This document shows positions 25,458 to 33,538 of a DNA stretch of 64,000 nucleotides, piece by piece. Within the stretch, counting starts at the first letter, position 1. Every line of letters starts with the position of its first letter. This DNA comes from DATLFA01 sp039934635 (GTDB taxonomy: Bacteria > Actinomycetota > Acidimicrobiia > Acidimicrobiales > WLNW01): NCBI GenBank assembly GCA_039934635.1, contig JBDTLT010000011.1, positions 1-64,000 of the forward strand, read 5' to 3'. A program made the position numbers and the translations under genes. A model generated the notes under the pieces. That model made no database searches. It was not told the DNA's origin and saw only the letters and a list, made by a program, of their open reading frames with translations.

Positions 25458-26614
25458 TGGCTGTTCCTTGTGCAGTGATCGGCATCGGCCAAACGAAGTA
25501 CAAGAGTCGCCGGCCCGACGTTTCGCTCGAGGGTCTGGTTCGCGAAGCAGTTTTGCGGGCGCTCGACGACGCAGAGCTGACGTTCAAGGACATCGACGCC
25601 ATCGTGGTCGGCAAGGCGCCCGACGCGCTCGAAGGTGTGATGATGCCCGAGCTGTCGCTGGCCGACGCGATCGGCGCGGTCGGCAAGCCCGTCCATCGCG
25701 TGCACACCGCAGGTTCGGTGGGCGCATCGACCGCGGTGTCGGGCGTGACCCTCGTCGAATCCGGTCGCTACGAGCGCGTCTTGGTGGTCTGCTACGAGAA
25801 GCAATCCGAAGGCAATGCCACCTGGGCGCTGTCGGGTGGGCGATCGGGCGGTCAAGGCGCGGGCGGCACGTTCGCACCGTGGATTCGCAACTACATCCAG
25901 CGCTCCAAAGCACCTGAGCACATCGGTTGGATGGTGGCCGTCAAAGACCGCAAGAACGCGCTCAAGAACCCCTATGCGCACTTGCAGCTGAAGGACATCT
26001 CGATCGAAAAGGTCAAAGAGTCCCCGATGCTGTGGGACCCGCTGCACTACCTCGAATCGTGCCCTTCTTCCGACGGCGCCGCGGCAGTCGTGCTCGGCAG
26101 CGAAGCCGCCGCCAAGAAAGCACCGCGGGCACCGGCGTGGGTCATCGCGCACGCCAAGCGCACCGAGTTCGGCCAATTCCCCGGCCGCGACACGGTCAAG
26201 CCTCAGGCGGGCGTCGACTGCGCGCTCGAGCTCTACAAGAAGGCCGGCATCACCAACCCGCTCAAACAGGTCGACTGCGCCGAGCTCTACGTGCCGTTCT
26301 CGTGGTACGAGCCCATGTGGCTCGAAGGCCACCTCATCGTCGAGGAAGGCGAAGGTTGGAAGGTGACCGACCGCGGCGACACCGAGATCGGCGGGGCATT
26401 CCCCGTCAACATGTCCGGTGGTGTGTTGTCGTCCAACCCGATCGGCGCGTCAGGTCTCATCCGTTGTCTCGAGGCGGCCAATCAGGTGCGGGGCACCGCG
26501 GGCGACTACCAGGTCGACGGAGCCAAGGTGGCCATCGGCCACGCCTACGGGGGTGCAGCGCAGTACTTCGCGATGTGGATCGTCAGCTCCGACCTGCAGC
26601 CGACCTTCAAGTAA
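25457..26614 (+). CDS. Thiolase-fold protein (lipid-transfer type), B
   Basis: The second thiolase-like protein has 385 residues. Where thiolases have the nucleophile Cys the sequence is HTAGSVGASTAVSG, the usual GHP histidine is Asn (LSSNPIGASG), and the terminal CxG motif is GHAYGGAAQYF. All three catalytic positions are therefore changed. It is likely a partner of protein A, or has a different active site. A 1-nt overlap with A gives strict translational coupling. The genes sit upstream of an SDR and two acyl-CoA dehydrogenases, which suits ring or side-chain degradation of a large acyl-CoA. Confidence 0.85.
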   Translation: MAVPCAVIGIGQTKYKSRRPDVSLEGLVREAVLRALDDAELTFKDIDAIVVGKAPDALEGVMMPELSLADAIGAVGKPVHRVHTAGSVGASTAVSGVTLVESGRYERVLVVCYEKQSEGNATWALSGGRSGGQGAGGTFAPWIRNYIQRSKAPEHIGWMVAVKDRKNALKNPYAHLQLKDISIEKVKESPMLWDPLHYLESCPSSDGAAAVVLGSEAAAKKAPRAPAWVIAHAKRTEFGQFPGRDTVKPQAGVDCALELYKKAGITNPLKQVDCAELYVPFSWYEPMWLEGHLIVEEGEGWKVTDRGDTEIGGAFPVNMSGGVLSSNPIGASGLIRCLEAANQVRGTAGDYQVDGAKVAIGHAYGGAAQYFAMWIVSSDLQPTFK

Positions 26615-26666
26615 CCGGCGTCAATAACCGGCATTCAAGTAACCGACGGCAGCAAGGTGCACACAC

Positions 26667-27566
26667 ATGGGTAGTTGTGACGGTCGCGTGGTCATCATCA
26701 CCGGCGCCGGCCGCGGGCTCGGGCGCGCACACGCACTCGCGTTCGCGTCAGAGGGCGCGCGCGTCGTCGTGAACGATCTCGGCGTCGAACGCGACGGCAC
26801 CGCAGCCGGCTCCGCCCCCGCGCAAGAAGTCGTGGCGGAGATCAAGGCCCAGGGCGGACAAGCCATCGCCAACGGCGCCGACGTCGCCGACTGGGATCAA
26901 GTCGGTGCGATGGTGCGCCAGGCGATCGACACGTTCGGGCGTCTCGACACCGTCGTCTGTAACGCGGGGTTCCTGCGTGATCGCATGCTCGCCAACATGT
27001 CGGTCGACGAATGGGACGCGATCATGCGCGTGCACCTGCGCGGTCATTTCATACCGGCTCGCCACGCCATCGCCCATTGGCGCGATCTCGCCAAGGCGGG
27101 CGAAAGGGTCGAGGGTCGCATCGTCAACACCAGCTCCGGTGCGGGGCTCATGGGTTCGATCGGGCAGGGCAACTACGTGGCCGCCAAGGCCGGCATTGCT
27201 GCGCTGACCGTGCAGGAAGCCGCGGAGTGGGGCCGCTACGGGGTGCTCGCCAACGCCATCGCACCCGATGCGCGTACGCGTATGACCGAAGGCGTATTCG
27301 CGGACATGGCCGAACCTACGGCCGACGAATTCGACATCAAAGATCCGGCCAACGCCTCACCACTCGTCGTTTGGCTCGGCTCGCCGCAATGCGACGTGAC
27401 CGGCCGCGTCTTCGAGATCGTCGGGGGCCGCGTCAACGTATGCGACGGATGGCAACACGGTCACGTCGTCGACATCGGTCGGCGCTACGAGGTGTCAGAG
27501 GTCGGCCCTGCGGTGCACGAGTCGATCGCCAAGACGCTGTCGCCCGCGCCCGTCTACGGCACGTAA
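26667..27566 (+). CDS. SDR family oxidoreductase (hydroxyacyl-CoA dehydrogenase-like)
   Basis: This 299-residue enzyme has the cofactor loop TGAGRGLGRAHA, the DLG acidic turn after the second strand, CNAG, the serine in NTSSGAGLMG, and the catalytic NYVAAKAG. It resembles the bacterial relatives of the MFE-2/17beta-hydroxysteroid dehydrogenase 4 reductase domain, so 3-hydroxyacyl-CoA or hydroxysteroid oxidation is likely. The C-terminus is extended by about 40 residues. It lies 52 nt after thiolase B and 28 nt before the acyl-CoA dehydrogenase, within one probable operon. Confidence 0.9.
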   Translation: MGSCDGRVVIITGAGRGLGRAHALAFASEGARVVVNDLGVERDGTAAGSAPAQEVVAEIKAQGGQAIANGADVADWDQVGAMVRQAIDTFGRLDTVVCNAGFLRDRMLANMSVDEWDAIMRVHLRGHFIPARHAIAHWRDLAKAGERVEGRIVNTSSGAGLMGSIGQGNYVAAKAGIAALTVQEAAEWGRYGVLANAIAPDARTRMTEGVFADMAEPTADEFDIKDPANASPLVVWLGSPQCDVTGRVFEIVGGRVNVCDGWQHGHVVDIGRRYEVSEVGPAVHESIAKTLSPAPVYGT

Positions 27567-27594
27567 GCGCATCGCGGCGCGAGAGGGACACGCG

Positions 27595-28821
27595 ATGGAT
27601 TTCGACGACTCACCACAAGAGCAGGCGTACCGGGCCGAGGTGCGATCGTTTCTCGACGCGCACGCGGCACCGAAGACGGGTTCGAGCCTCGCCGACTCGT
27701 ATTACGCAAAGGCGCCCGCCGCCGGTGAAGAGTCCGAGCACGTGCGGCAATGCAAGCATTGGCAACACCTGCTCTTCGACAACGGCTGGGCCGGCATTGC
27801 ATGGCCGAAGGCCTATGGAGGCAGGGGCGAGACGGCCCGCCATCAAGGGATCTTCAACCAAGAGCAAGCGCGCTACGACGTGCATGCCGGCATCTTCTCG
27901 GTCGGCATCGGCATGACGGGCCCGACGCTCATCGCCCACGGCACCGAAGAGCAAAAGCAGCGCTACCTGCGTCCGATGTTGGCCGGCGACGAAGTGTGGT
28001 GCCAGCTCTTCTCCGAGCCCGGTGCCGGATCCGATCTCGGTGGGTTGCGCACGACGGCCGTGCGTGACGGCGACGAATGGGTCGTCAACGGACAAAAGGT
28101 CTGGAACTCCGGGGCGCAATACAGCGACTGGGGCATCCTGCTGACGCGCTCCGACCCCGACGTGCCAAAGCACCGCGGCATCACCTACTTCGTGGTCGAC
28201 ATGCGCAGCGCGGGGGTCGACGTGCGGCCCTTGCGCCAGATCACGGGCGCCGCGCACTTCAACGAGGTCTTTCTCACCGACGTGCGTATCCCGCACGAGA
28301 ACATCGTCGGTGAGATCAACGCAGGGTGGGGTCCGATGATGACCACCCTCGCCAACGAGAGGACGCTCATCGGGTCGTCGCAGTCGATGGTCACCTTCGA
28401 CGACATCGTGGCGTTCGCCCGTCATCAAGGCGTCGCGGGTGATCCGGCGATCCGCCAAGAGCTCATTCGGCAACTGTCGTTCGCGGAGACCATCAAGTAC
28501 TTGGGCTACCGCACGCAGACGGCCGCGTCACGGGGCAAGCTCCCCGGCCCCGAAAGCTCGGTCATCAAGCTGGCGGCGTCGCGACGGCTCGAGCATCAGG
28601 GCAACCTCGTGATGAGCATTGCCGGCGCTTCGGGCATGTTGTGGGAAGAAAGCGCCTATCTCGGTGGCTTCTGGCAGAACCAGTTCCTGGGCCAGTGGAT
28701 GTCGCGCATCGGCGGTGGCACCGATCAGATCCAGCGCAACACGATCGGCGAAAAGGTGCTCCAGCTCCCGCCCGAGCCGAGAGTCGACAAGGGCATCCCG
28801 TTCAAGGACGTCCCCAAATAG
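27595..28821 (+). CDS. Acyl-CoA dehydrogenase (tandem copy 1)
   Basis: The 408-residue enzyme has FSEPGAGSDLGGL, NGQKVWNSGA and the C-terminal IGGGTDQIQRNTIGE. The canonical C-terminal Glu is replaced by Gly, while LANERTLIG supplies a Glu at the isovaleryl/long-chain position. A GAGGG ribosome site precedes the ATG. It is a close paralogue of the next gene (28,880), with long stretches of near-identical DNA. The acyl substrate is unknown, but this FadE group is common in actinobacterial lipid and steroid degradation. Confidence 0.92.
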   Translation: MDFDDSPQEQAYRAEVRSFLDAHAAPKTGSSLADSYYAKAPAAGEESEHVRQCKHWQHLLFDNGWAGIAWPKAYGGRGETARHQGIFNQEQARYDVHAGIFSVGIGMTGPTLIAHGTEEQKQRYLRPMLAGDEVWCQLFSEPGAGSDLGGLRTTAVRDGDEWVVNGQKVWNSGAQYSDWGILLTRSDPDVPKHRGITYFVVDMRSAGVDVRPLRQITGAAHFNEVFLTDVRIPHENIVGEINAGWGPMMTTLANERTLIGSSQSMVTFDDIVAFARHQGVAGDPAIRQELIRQLSFAETIKYLGYRTQTAASRGKLPGPESSVIKLAASRRLEHQGNLVMSIAGASGMLWEESAYLGGFWQNQFLGQWMSRIGGGTDQIQRNTIGEKVLQLPPEPRVDKGIPFKDVPK

Positions 28822-28866
28822 CAGTGCGCGTTCAGGCGCCGTTGGCACGGTTCGTCGACGTGGTCG

Positions 28867-28872
28867 TAGGTT
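28867..28872 (+). promoter_or_regulatory. Candidate leaderless -10 box (TAGGTT)
   Basis: TAGGTT lies 7 nt before the ATG at 28880. TTGGCA at 28842-28847 could be a -35 box with a 19-nt spacer. It may give the second tandem acyl-CoA dehydrogenase its own promoter. Confidence 0.45.
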
Positions 28873-28879
28873 GCTGACC

Positions 28880-30103
28880 ATGGACTTCGATGAGACTCCG
28901 GACGAAGCAGCGTTTCGGGCCGAGGTGAAGGCATTTCTGGACGAGCACGTGCCGGCGTCGCGGTCGAATGAACGGGACCAGAACTCGATCTTCATCACCG
29001 ATCACGACAAGGAGCTCGCGCACGTGCAGCGTTGCCGCGATTGGCAGCGCGTCAAGTTCGATCACGGCTGGGCGGGCATCACGTGGCCCAAGGCGTATGG
29101 CGGTCGCGGCGGCACGTCCATCCAAGACGGCATCTTCAAGCAGGAAGAAGCCAAGGTCATCGCGGCGTCAGGCGTGTTCGCCGTCGGCATCGGCATGGCG
29201 GGCCCGATGTTGATCGCCCACGGCACCGACGAACAGAAAGAGCGCTACCTGCGTCCGATGTTGCAGGGCGAAGAGGTGTGGTGCCAGCTGTTCTCCGAGC
29301 CCGGTGCCGGATCTGATCTCGGCGGGTTGCGCACGACGGCCGTGCGCGACGGCGACGAGTGGATCGTCAACGGACAAAAGGTCTGGACATCGGGCGCGCA
29401 CTACAGCGACTGGGCGATCTTGCTGACCCGCACCGACCCGTCGGCGCCCAAGCACCGCGGCATCACCTACTTCCTCGTCGACATGCGCGCGCCGGGCATC
29501 GACGTGCGGCCGCTGCGCCAGATCACCGGCGCCGCGCACTTCAACGAAGTGTTCCTCTCGGACGTGCGTATCCCGCACGAGAACATCGTCGGCGAGATCA
29601 ACGCAGGGTGGGGTCCGATGATGACCACGCTGTCGAACGAGCGCACGCTCATCGGTGGCGGGCAGGGTCGCACGGGCATCGAAGATCTGATCGGGCTCGC
29701 GCGCGACACGGGCACCGATGACGACGCCGTCATTCGTCAAGAATTGGCCAAGGCATACACGCGCATGCAGATCCAGACCTACCTCGGCTACCGCGTACGC
29801 ACCGCTGCTTTGCGGGGCGAACAACCCGGCCCCGAGAGCTCGGTGATGAAGCTCGCCGTGTCACTGCACCTGCACGAGATCGGCAATTTGGTCATGGCCA
29901 TGCAACACGCTGCGGGGATGTTGTCCGGTGCGAGCGCGATCGACGACGGGCGCTGGCAGATGGAGTTCCTCGGCCAGTTCGGGGCGCGTATCGGCGGCGG
30001 CACCGACCAGATTCAACGCAACACGATCGGCGAAAAAGTTCTGCGCCTGCCTCCCGAGCCGCGCGTCGATAAGGGCATACCATTTCGCGACATACCAGGT
30101 TGA
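28880..30103 (+). CDS. Acyl-CoA dehydrogenase (tandem copy 2)
   Basis: The 407-residue paralogue of the preceding gene begins MDFDETPDEAAFRAEVKAF, against MDFDDSPQEQAYRAEVRSF there. It keeps FSEPGAGSDLGGL, NGQKVWTSGA, SNERTLIGG (base Glu) and IGGGTDQIQRNTIGE. The start at 28880 is supported by alignment with copy 1; a reading frame continuing upstream is out of register with the family. The C-terminal PPEPRVDKGIPF is shared by both copies. It is probably the product of tandem duplication with partial sequence homogenisation. Confidence 0.92.
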   Translation: MDFDETPDEAAFRAEVKAFLDEHVPASRSNERDQNSIFITDHDKELAHVQRCRDWQRVKFDHGWAGITWPKAYGGRGGTSIQDGIFKQEEAKVIAASGVFAVGIGMAGPMLIAHGTDEQKERYLRPMLQGEEVWCQLFSEPGAGSDLGGLRTTAVRDGDEWIVNGQKVWTSGAHYSDWAILLTRTDPSAPKHRGITYFLVDMRAPGIDVRPLRQITGAAHFNEVFLSDVRIPHENIVGEINAGWGPMMTTLSNERTLIGGGQGRTGIEDLIGLARDTGTDDDAVIRQELAKAYTRMQIQTYLGYRVRTAALRGEQPGPESSVMKLAVSLHLHEIGNLVMAMQHAAGMLSGASAIDDGRWQMEFLGQFGARIGGGTDQIQRNTIGEKVLRLPPEPRVDKGIPFRDIPG

Positions 30104-30132
30104 GTCATTCACCGGGACTAGGGGGACAGCGC

Positions 30133-30924
30133 ATGCGTGATGTGAAGATTCTCGTCGCCGAGTTGGTCGGAACGATGATCCTGATACTCGCAGGACCGGG
30201 CAGTGCCATCCTCGCGGCCGACAGGATTCACACTGCCGGGGTCGCTGTCGCATTTGGTCTGGCGCTGCTCATTGCGGCGTACACGATCGGTCCGATCTCC
30301 GGTTGCCACATCAACCCGGCGGTGACGCTGGCGATGTGGATCGCACGCAAGATTCCGACGCGCACCCTGCCGGCGTACATCATCGGACAGATCCTCGGTG
30401 CGTTCGCCGGCGCAGCGGTGATCTTCTCGATCGCGAACGGCATCGACGGGTTCAGTGCAAAGAACAATTTCGCGGCCAACGCGTGGGGATCGAAGAATGG
30501 CTTCTATCCGGTCGGTTCGATGATCATCGTCGAGATCGTCTTCACCGCACTGCTGGTTTTCGTCGTGTTGTCGACGACGACGCAGAAGTTCACGGCGTCG
30601 CAGGGCGGCCTCGTCATCGGCCTCACGCTGACCTTGATCCACTTGATCACGATCCCCGTCGACAACACGTCGGTGAATCCTGTGCGCAGTCTTGCGACGG
30701 CTGTGTTCCAACGAGGCGATGCCCTCGAGCAGGTCTGGGCATTCGTCTTGTTCCCGCTCGTCGGTGCCGTCGTCGGCGTGTTGGTGTGGCTCGCGGTCGA
30801 CGATGCCCGCCTCGAGGACACGTTGCTCAAGAGCGATGTACTCGTCAGCGCGCGCGACCAGATGACCAAGGTTGCCGACTCGGTCGAGGGTGCACTCGAC
30901 AAAGCCGGCGACGAACTCAGCTGA
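30133..30924 (+). CDS. MIP family channel (aquaporin-like)
   Basis: This is a six-helix water or small-solute channel of 263 residues. The first pore motif is SGCHINPAVT and the second is DNTSVNPVRS, where NPA has become NPV; the selectivity-filter Arg follows it, as in aquaporins. A polar C-terminal tail of about 45 residues, predicted helical (DQMTKVADSVEGALDKAGDE), is unusual for AqpZ. The ATG at 30133 follows GGGGGA. It is the last gene of the plus-strand block and is followed by a strong bidirectional hairpin. Confidence 0.88.
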   Translation: MRDVKILVAELVGTMILILAGPGSAILAADRIHTAGVAVAFGLALLIAAYTIGPISGCHINPAVTLAMWIARKIPTRTLPAYIIGQILGAFAGAAVIFSIANGIDGFSAKNNFAANAWGSKNGFYPVGSMIIVEIVFTALLVFVVLSTTTQKFTASQGGLVIGLTLTLIHLITIPVDNTSVNPVRSLATAVFQRGDALEQVWAFVLFPLVGAVVGVLVWLAVDDARLEDTLLKSDVLVSARDQMTKVADSVEGALDKAGDELS

Positions 30925-30945
30925 CCCCGCGACCGTCGGTTCAAT

Positions 30946-30998
30946 CCGTTCTCGCTGTCAAACGTCGCTAGATGCGCGACGTTCGACAGCGAGAACGG
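30946..30998. terminator. Bidirectional terminator, 23-bp stem
   Basis: A 23-nt arm at 30946-30968 (beginning CCGTTCTCGCTGTC) pairs with 30976-30998 with one mismatch around a 7-nt loop (TAGATGC). It lies between the convergent aquaporin and nitroreductase genes, and TTTT follows on the plus strand. Confidence 0.75.
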
Positions 30999-31011
30999 GC
31001 GGTTTTGGCGG

Positions 31012-31671
31012 TTACCAGTTGTCCCAGTGCAGCACCCGGTCGAGGGGTTCGCGCGTGGCTTGCTTGAAGTTGGTGCCGACGGTGTAACCGAAGGGGATCA
31101 ACGCGACCTGTGAGACCGACGGATAGGGGATGCCCAAGAGTTCTGCGATCTCGCCTTCGAGCGCGAGGTGCACCGTCGTCCAAACGGTGCCGATGCCGCG
31201 GTTACGGGCGGCCAGCATGAAGCTCCACGCTGCTTGGATCACCGAACCGGCGAGGCTGAACAATGGTGCGCCGGAGAGCTCGGCGAAGTTGCCTTCGACG
31301 CACGGGATGAGTACGCCCGGCACACGATCGATGATCTCGCCGAGATAACTCGCGGAGTCCATGACGCGTGCCGTTTGTGCGTCGTAGTACGACGCGTTGC
31401 TCGGCTCGATGCGCCCCAGCACACTCACTTGTTGCTTGGCCAGCGTCATGGCGCGCCGATAGATGTCGCCGAGTTTGGCGATCGTCGCGGGATCGGTGAC
31501 TACGACGAAGTGCCAGACCTGTCGGTTGGATCCGGTCGGTGCCTGCAACGCGATCTCGAGGCAATCACGGATGTCGACAGGATCGACGGAACGACCGAGT
31601 TCGAGCCGTTTGCGCACGGCCCGCGTGGTCGTGAGCACTTCGTCGGCCGAAAGGTTGAGGTGCATGTTCAT
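31012..31671 (-). CDS. Nitroreductase family protein
   Basis: This is an FMN-dependent oxidoreductase of 219 residues. The N-terminal TTTRAVRKRLELGR supplies the phosphate-binding Arg cluster, APTGSNRQVWHFVVV the flavin contact, and GIGTVWTTVHL with EIAELLGIP the C-terminal FMN-binding portion typical of the family. It could reduce nitroaromatics, quinones or related compounds. Its start overlaps the stop of the upstream GntR regulator by 4 nt, so regulator and enzyme form one coupled unit. Confidence 0.87.
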   Translation of the reverse strand: MNMHLNLSADEVLTTTRAVRKRLELGRSVDPVDIRDCLEIALQAPTGSNRQVWHFVVVTDPATIAKLGDIYRRAMTLAKQQVSVLGRIEPSNASYYDAQTARVMDSASYLGEIIDRVPGVLIPCVEGNFAELSGAPLFSLAGSVIQAAWSFMLAARNRGIGTVWTTVHLALEGEIAELLGIPYPSVSQVALIPFGYTVGTNFKQATREPLDRVLHWDNW

Positions 31672-32138
31672 TTCTCCCGATGATCTAGTTCGTCGAGTGC
31701 TCGCTGCGCGGCGTCGATCGCTGCCGTAGTTCTAATGCCGAGTTGACGCACCGCGAGGGCGAACGTGTTCGCCGCCGCCGCGAGTCGAGTGGCGCGTTCG
31801 ATGACCGGCTCGGATCCGGGTGGTTCGTCGACGACGATCGTGCCATGGCGGCCGCGGCCGGTTACGAGTTCGTCGACCGCGAGTTCGCGGTACGCGCGCG
31901 CGACGGTGCCCGGTGAGACCGACAGCACCGTCGCCATGTCGCGCACCGTCGGCAGGCGGGTGGCCGGTTCGAGCAGCCCCGCCGTGATCATGACCGCGAG
32001 TTGGGCGCGCAGTTGTTCGTACGGCGGGATGTGGCTGGCCTGATCGAGTCGGATGATCATCCGCCGCGGCCGGCCCCGAGGGTCGACGAAGGCGACGACC
32101 GCAGGGCCAGCCGACTCGGGGGGAATGTGGGATCGCAC
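31668..32138 (-). CDS. GntR family regulator (YtrA-like)
   Basis: This is a DNA-binding protein with a winged helix (YEQLRAQLAVMITAGLL, LPTVRDMATVLSVSPGTVARAYREL) and a short C-terminal helical region, as in the YtrA subgroup. Starting at GTG 32138 it has 156 residues; an ATG at 32060 would give 130. The upstream GTG is favoured by GC-rich third positions in the extension and by TACAAT 8 nt upstream, and there is no ribosome site before 32060. It overlaps the nitroreductase gene by 4 nt and probably controls it and itself. Confidence 0.85.
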   Translation of the reverse strand: MRSHIPPESAGPAVVAFVDPRGRPRRMIIRLDQASHIPPYEQLRAQLAVMITAGLLEPATRLPTVRDMATVLSVSPGTVARAYRELAVDELVTGRGRHGTIVVDEPPGSEPVIERATRLAAAANTFALAVRQLGIRTTAAIDAAQRALDELDHREK

Positions 32139-32146
32139 TATTGTTC

Positions 32147-32161
32147 ATTGTATTGGTACAA
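32147..32161 (-). promoter_or_regulatory. Candidate GntR operator overlapping a -10 box
   Basis: TTGTA-TTGG-TACAA (32148-32161) is a perfect inverted repeat. On the minus strand TACAAT (32147-32152) is a good -10 hexamer 8 nt before the GTG at 32138. A bound regulator would block this promoter, fitting autoregulation. Confidence 0.5.
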
Positions 32162-32264
32162 ACGACGATCCGAGCGCCAAAAGACCCAGTTCGACCTCAT
32201 TCAAACCGACGATTGCTATGGTCTGTATCACGACAACGAGGTCGTACAAGTAGGAGATCAGATC

Positions 32265-32603
32265 ATGAAGCTCATCACCGCAGTGATCAAGCCCTTCAAG
32301 CTGGACGACGTCAAAGACGCACTGGCCGCCGTCGGGGTGACCGGCATGACCGTGTCCGAGGTCCAGGGTTTCGGCCGTCAGGGCGGCCACAGCGAGACCT
32401 ACCGGGGCACCGAATACAAGGTGCTCTTCACGCCCAAGAGCAAGATCGAAGTGGTCGTCAACGACGACATCGTCGACGCGGCCATCAGCGCCATCGAGAC
32501 CGGTGCCCGCACCGACAAAATCGGTGACGGCAAGGTGTGGGTCACGCCGGTCGACACCATCGCCCGCATTCGCACGGGCGAGCGCGGCGCCGACGCGGTC
32601 TGA
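32265..32603 (+). CDS. glnB: Nitrogen regulatory protein P-II
   Basis: This is a trimeric signalling protein of 112 residues that senses ATP/ADP and 2-oxoglutarate. MKLITAVIKPFKLDDVKDAL, the T-loop GGHSETYRGTEYKV with the modifiable Tyr51, and the C-terminal DGKVWVTPVDTIARIRTGE are all typical. AGGAGA lies 8 nt before the ATG at 32265, which rules out the longer upstream frame. No amtB or glnD lies next to it in this window, so the partner is elsewhere. It converges with the SDR gene with no gap. Confidence 0.95.
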   Translation: MKLITAVIKPFKLDDVKDALAAVGVTGMTVSEVQGFGRQGGHSETYRGTEYKVLFTPKSKIEVVVNDDIVDAAISAIETGARTDKIGDGKVWVTPVDTIARIRTGERGADAV

Positions 32604-33458
32604 TCAGCGGCCTTGCAGTAGTTCCTTGCTGGCATCCCACAGTCGACCTGCGGCGGTCATATCGATCGCCTGCCGGTTGGTGGGTGCCGGCATGGACTCT
32701 GCGAAATACGCTCCGGTGATCGATTCGAGTTCGGGCGCGGACGCGACATAGATCGACGTCCGCGCTCCCTGCTCGGGAGTCTTGAAAAAGGGCCGAGCGA
32801 GTGTCATCGCAAGATCGCCGATTCGACCCGTGTCGCCGTCACTTGCGAGCCGAGTGGCCACGACGCCCGGATGAACTGCATTGGCGGTGACACCCGAGCC
32901 GTCGAGACGCCGAGCAAGCTCACGCGTGAACAAGATGTTGGCCAGCTTCGAGCGGCAATATGCCCGGAACGGACCATAGCGGGTGTGCTCGAGGTTGAGG
33001 TCGTCGAAGTCGAGGCCCCGCCGGGCTCCCTTGTAAGCCTCGGACGCCACGACGACGATGCGCGACGGTGCTCCTCGCTCGAGGAGATCGTGGAGGAGTT
33101 CGGTCAGTAGGAAGTGGCCGAGATGATTCACGCCGAACGTCATCTCGAAGCCGTCGCTCGTGGTCTGACGATGCCGCAGGATGACGCCGGCGTTGTTGAT
33201 GAGCACCGAGACGTGGTCGGTGGTAGCCGTGAGGGCCGCCGCGAAGTTGCGGATCGACGTGAGCGACGCAAGGTCGAGGCCCAATTGCTCGACCGCAGTG
33301 GAACCGCTGCGCGCGACGATGTCATCGACCGCCGCCGCCCCGCGTGCCGGGTCGCGGACCGCGATGATCACACGGGCACCCTCTCGGGCGAGAGCGATCG
33401 CAGTCTCCTTGCCGAGACCGCTGTTACCTCCGGTGATCACCACCGTCTTACCCTGCAT
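32604..33458 (-). CDS. SDR family oxidoreductase (retinol dehydrogenase-like)
   Basis: The 284-residue enzyme starts MQGKTVVITGGNSGLGKETA, has VRDPARG after the second strand (Arg suggests NADP(H)), NNAGVIL, VVVASEAYKGAR and the catalytic AYCRSKLANILF, followed by VHPGVVATRL. This pattern matches the WWOX/retinol-dehydrogenase-like subgroup. AGGGA precedes the ATG at 33458. It lies divergent from the acyl-CoA dehydrogenase pair with 80 nt between starts. The substrate is unknown. Confidence 0.9.
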   Translation of the reverse strand: MQGKTVVITGGNSGLGKETAIALAREGARVIIAVRDPARGAAAVDDIVARSGSTAVEQLGLDLASLTSIRNFAAALTATTDHVSVLINNAGVILRHRQTTSDGFEMTFGVNHLGHFLLTELLHDLLERGAPSRIVVVASEAYKGARRGLDFDDLNLEHTRYGPFRAYCRSKLANILFTRELARRLDGSGVTANAVHPGVVATRLASDGDTGRIGDLAMTLARPFFKTPEQGARTSIYVASAPELESITGAYFAESMPAPTNRQAIDMTAAGRLWDASKELLQGR

Positions 33459-33538
33459 GCGTGTTCCCTGTGGAAGTTGGCGGCTCGCTAGGTCGAGGGT
33501 ACGGTGCGCGCAGCATCGATTGTGCGATCCGAGGCCCG

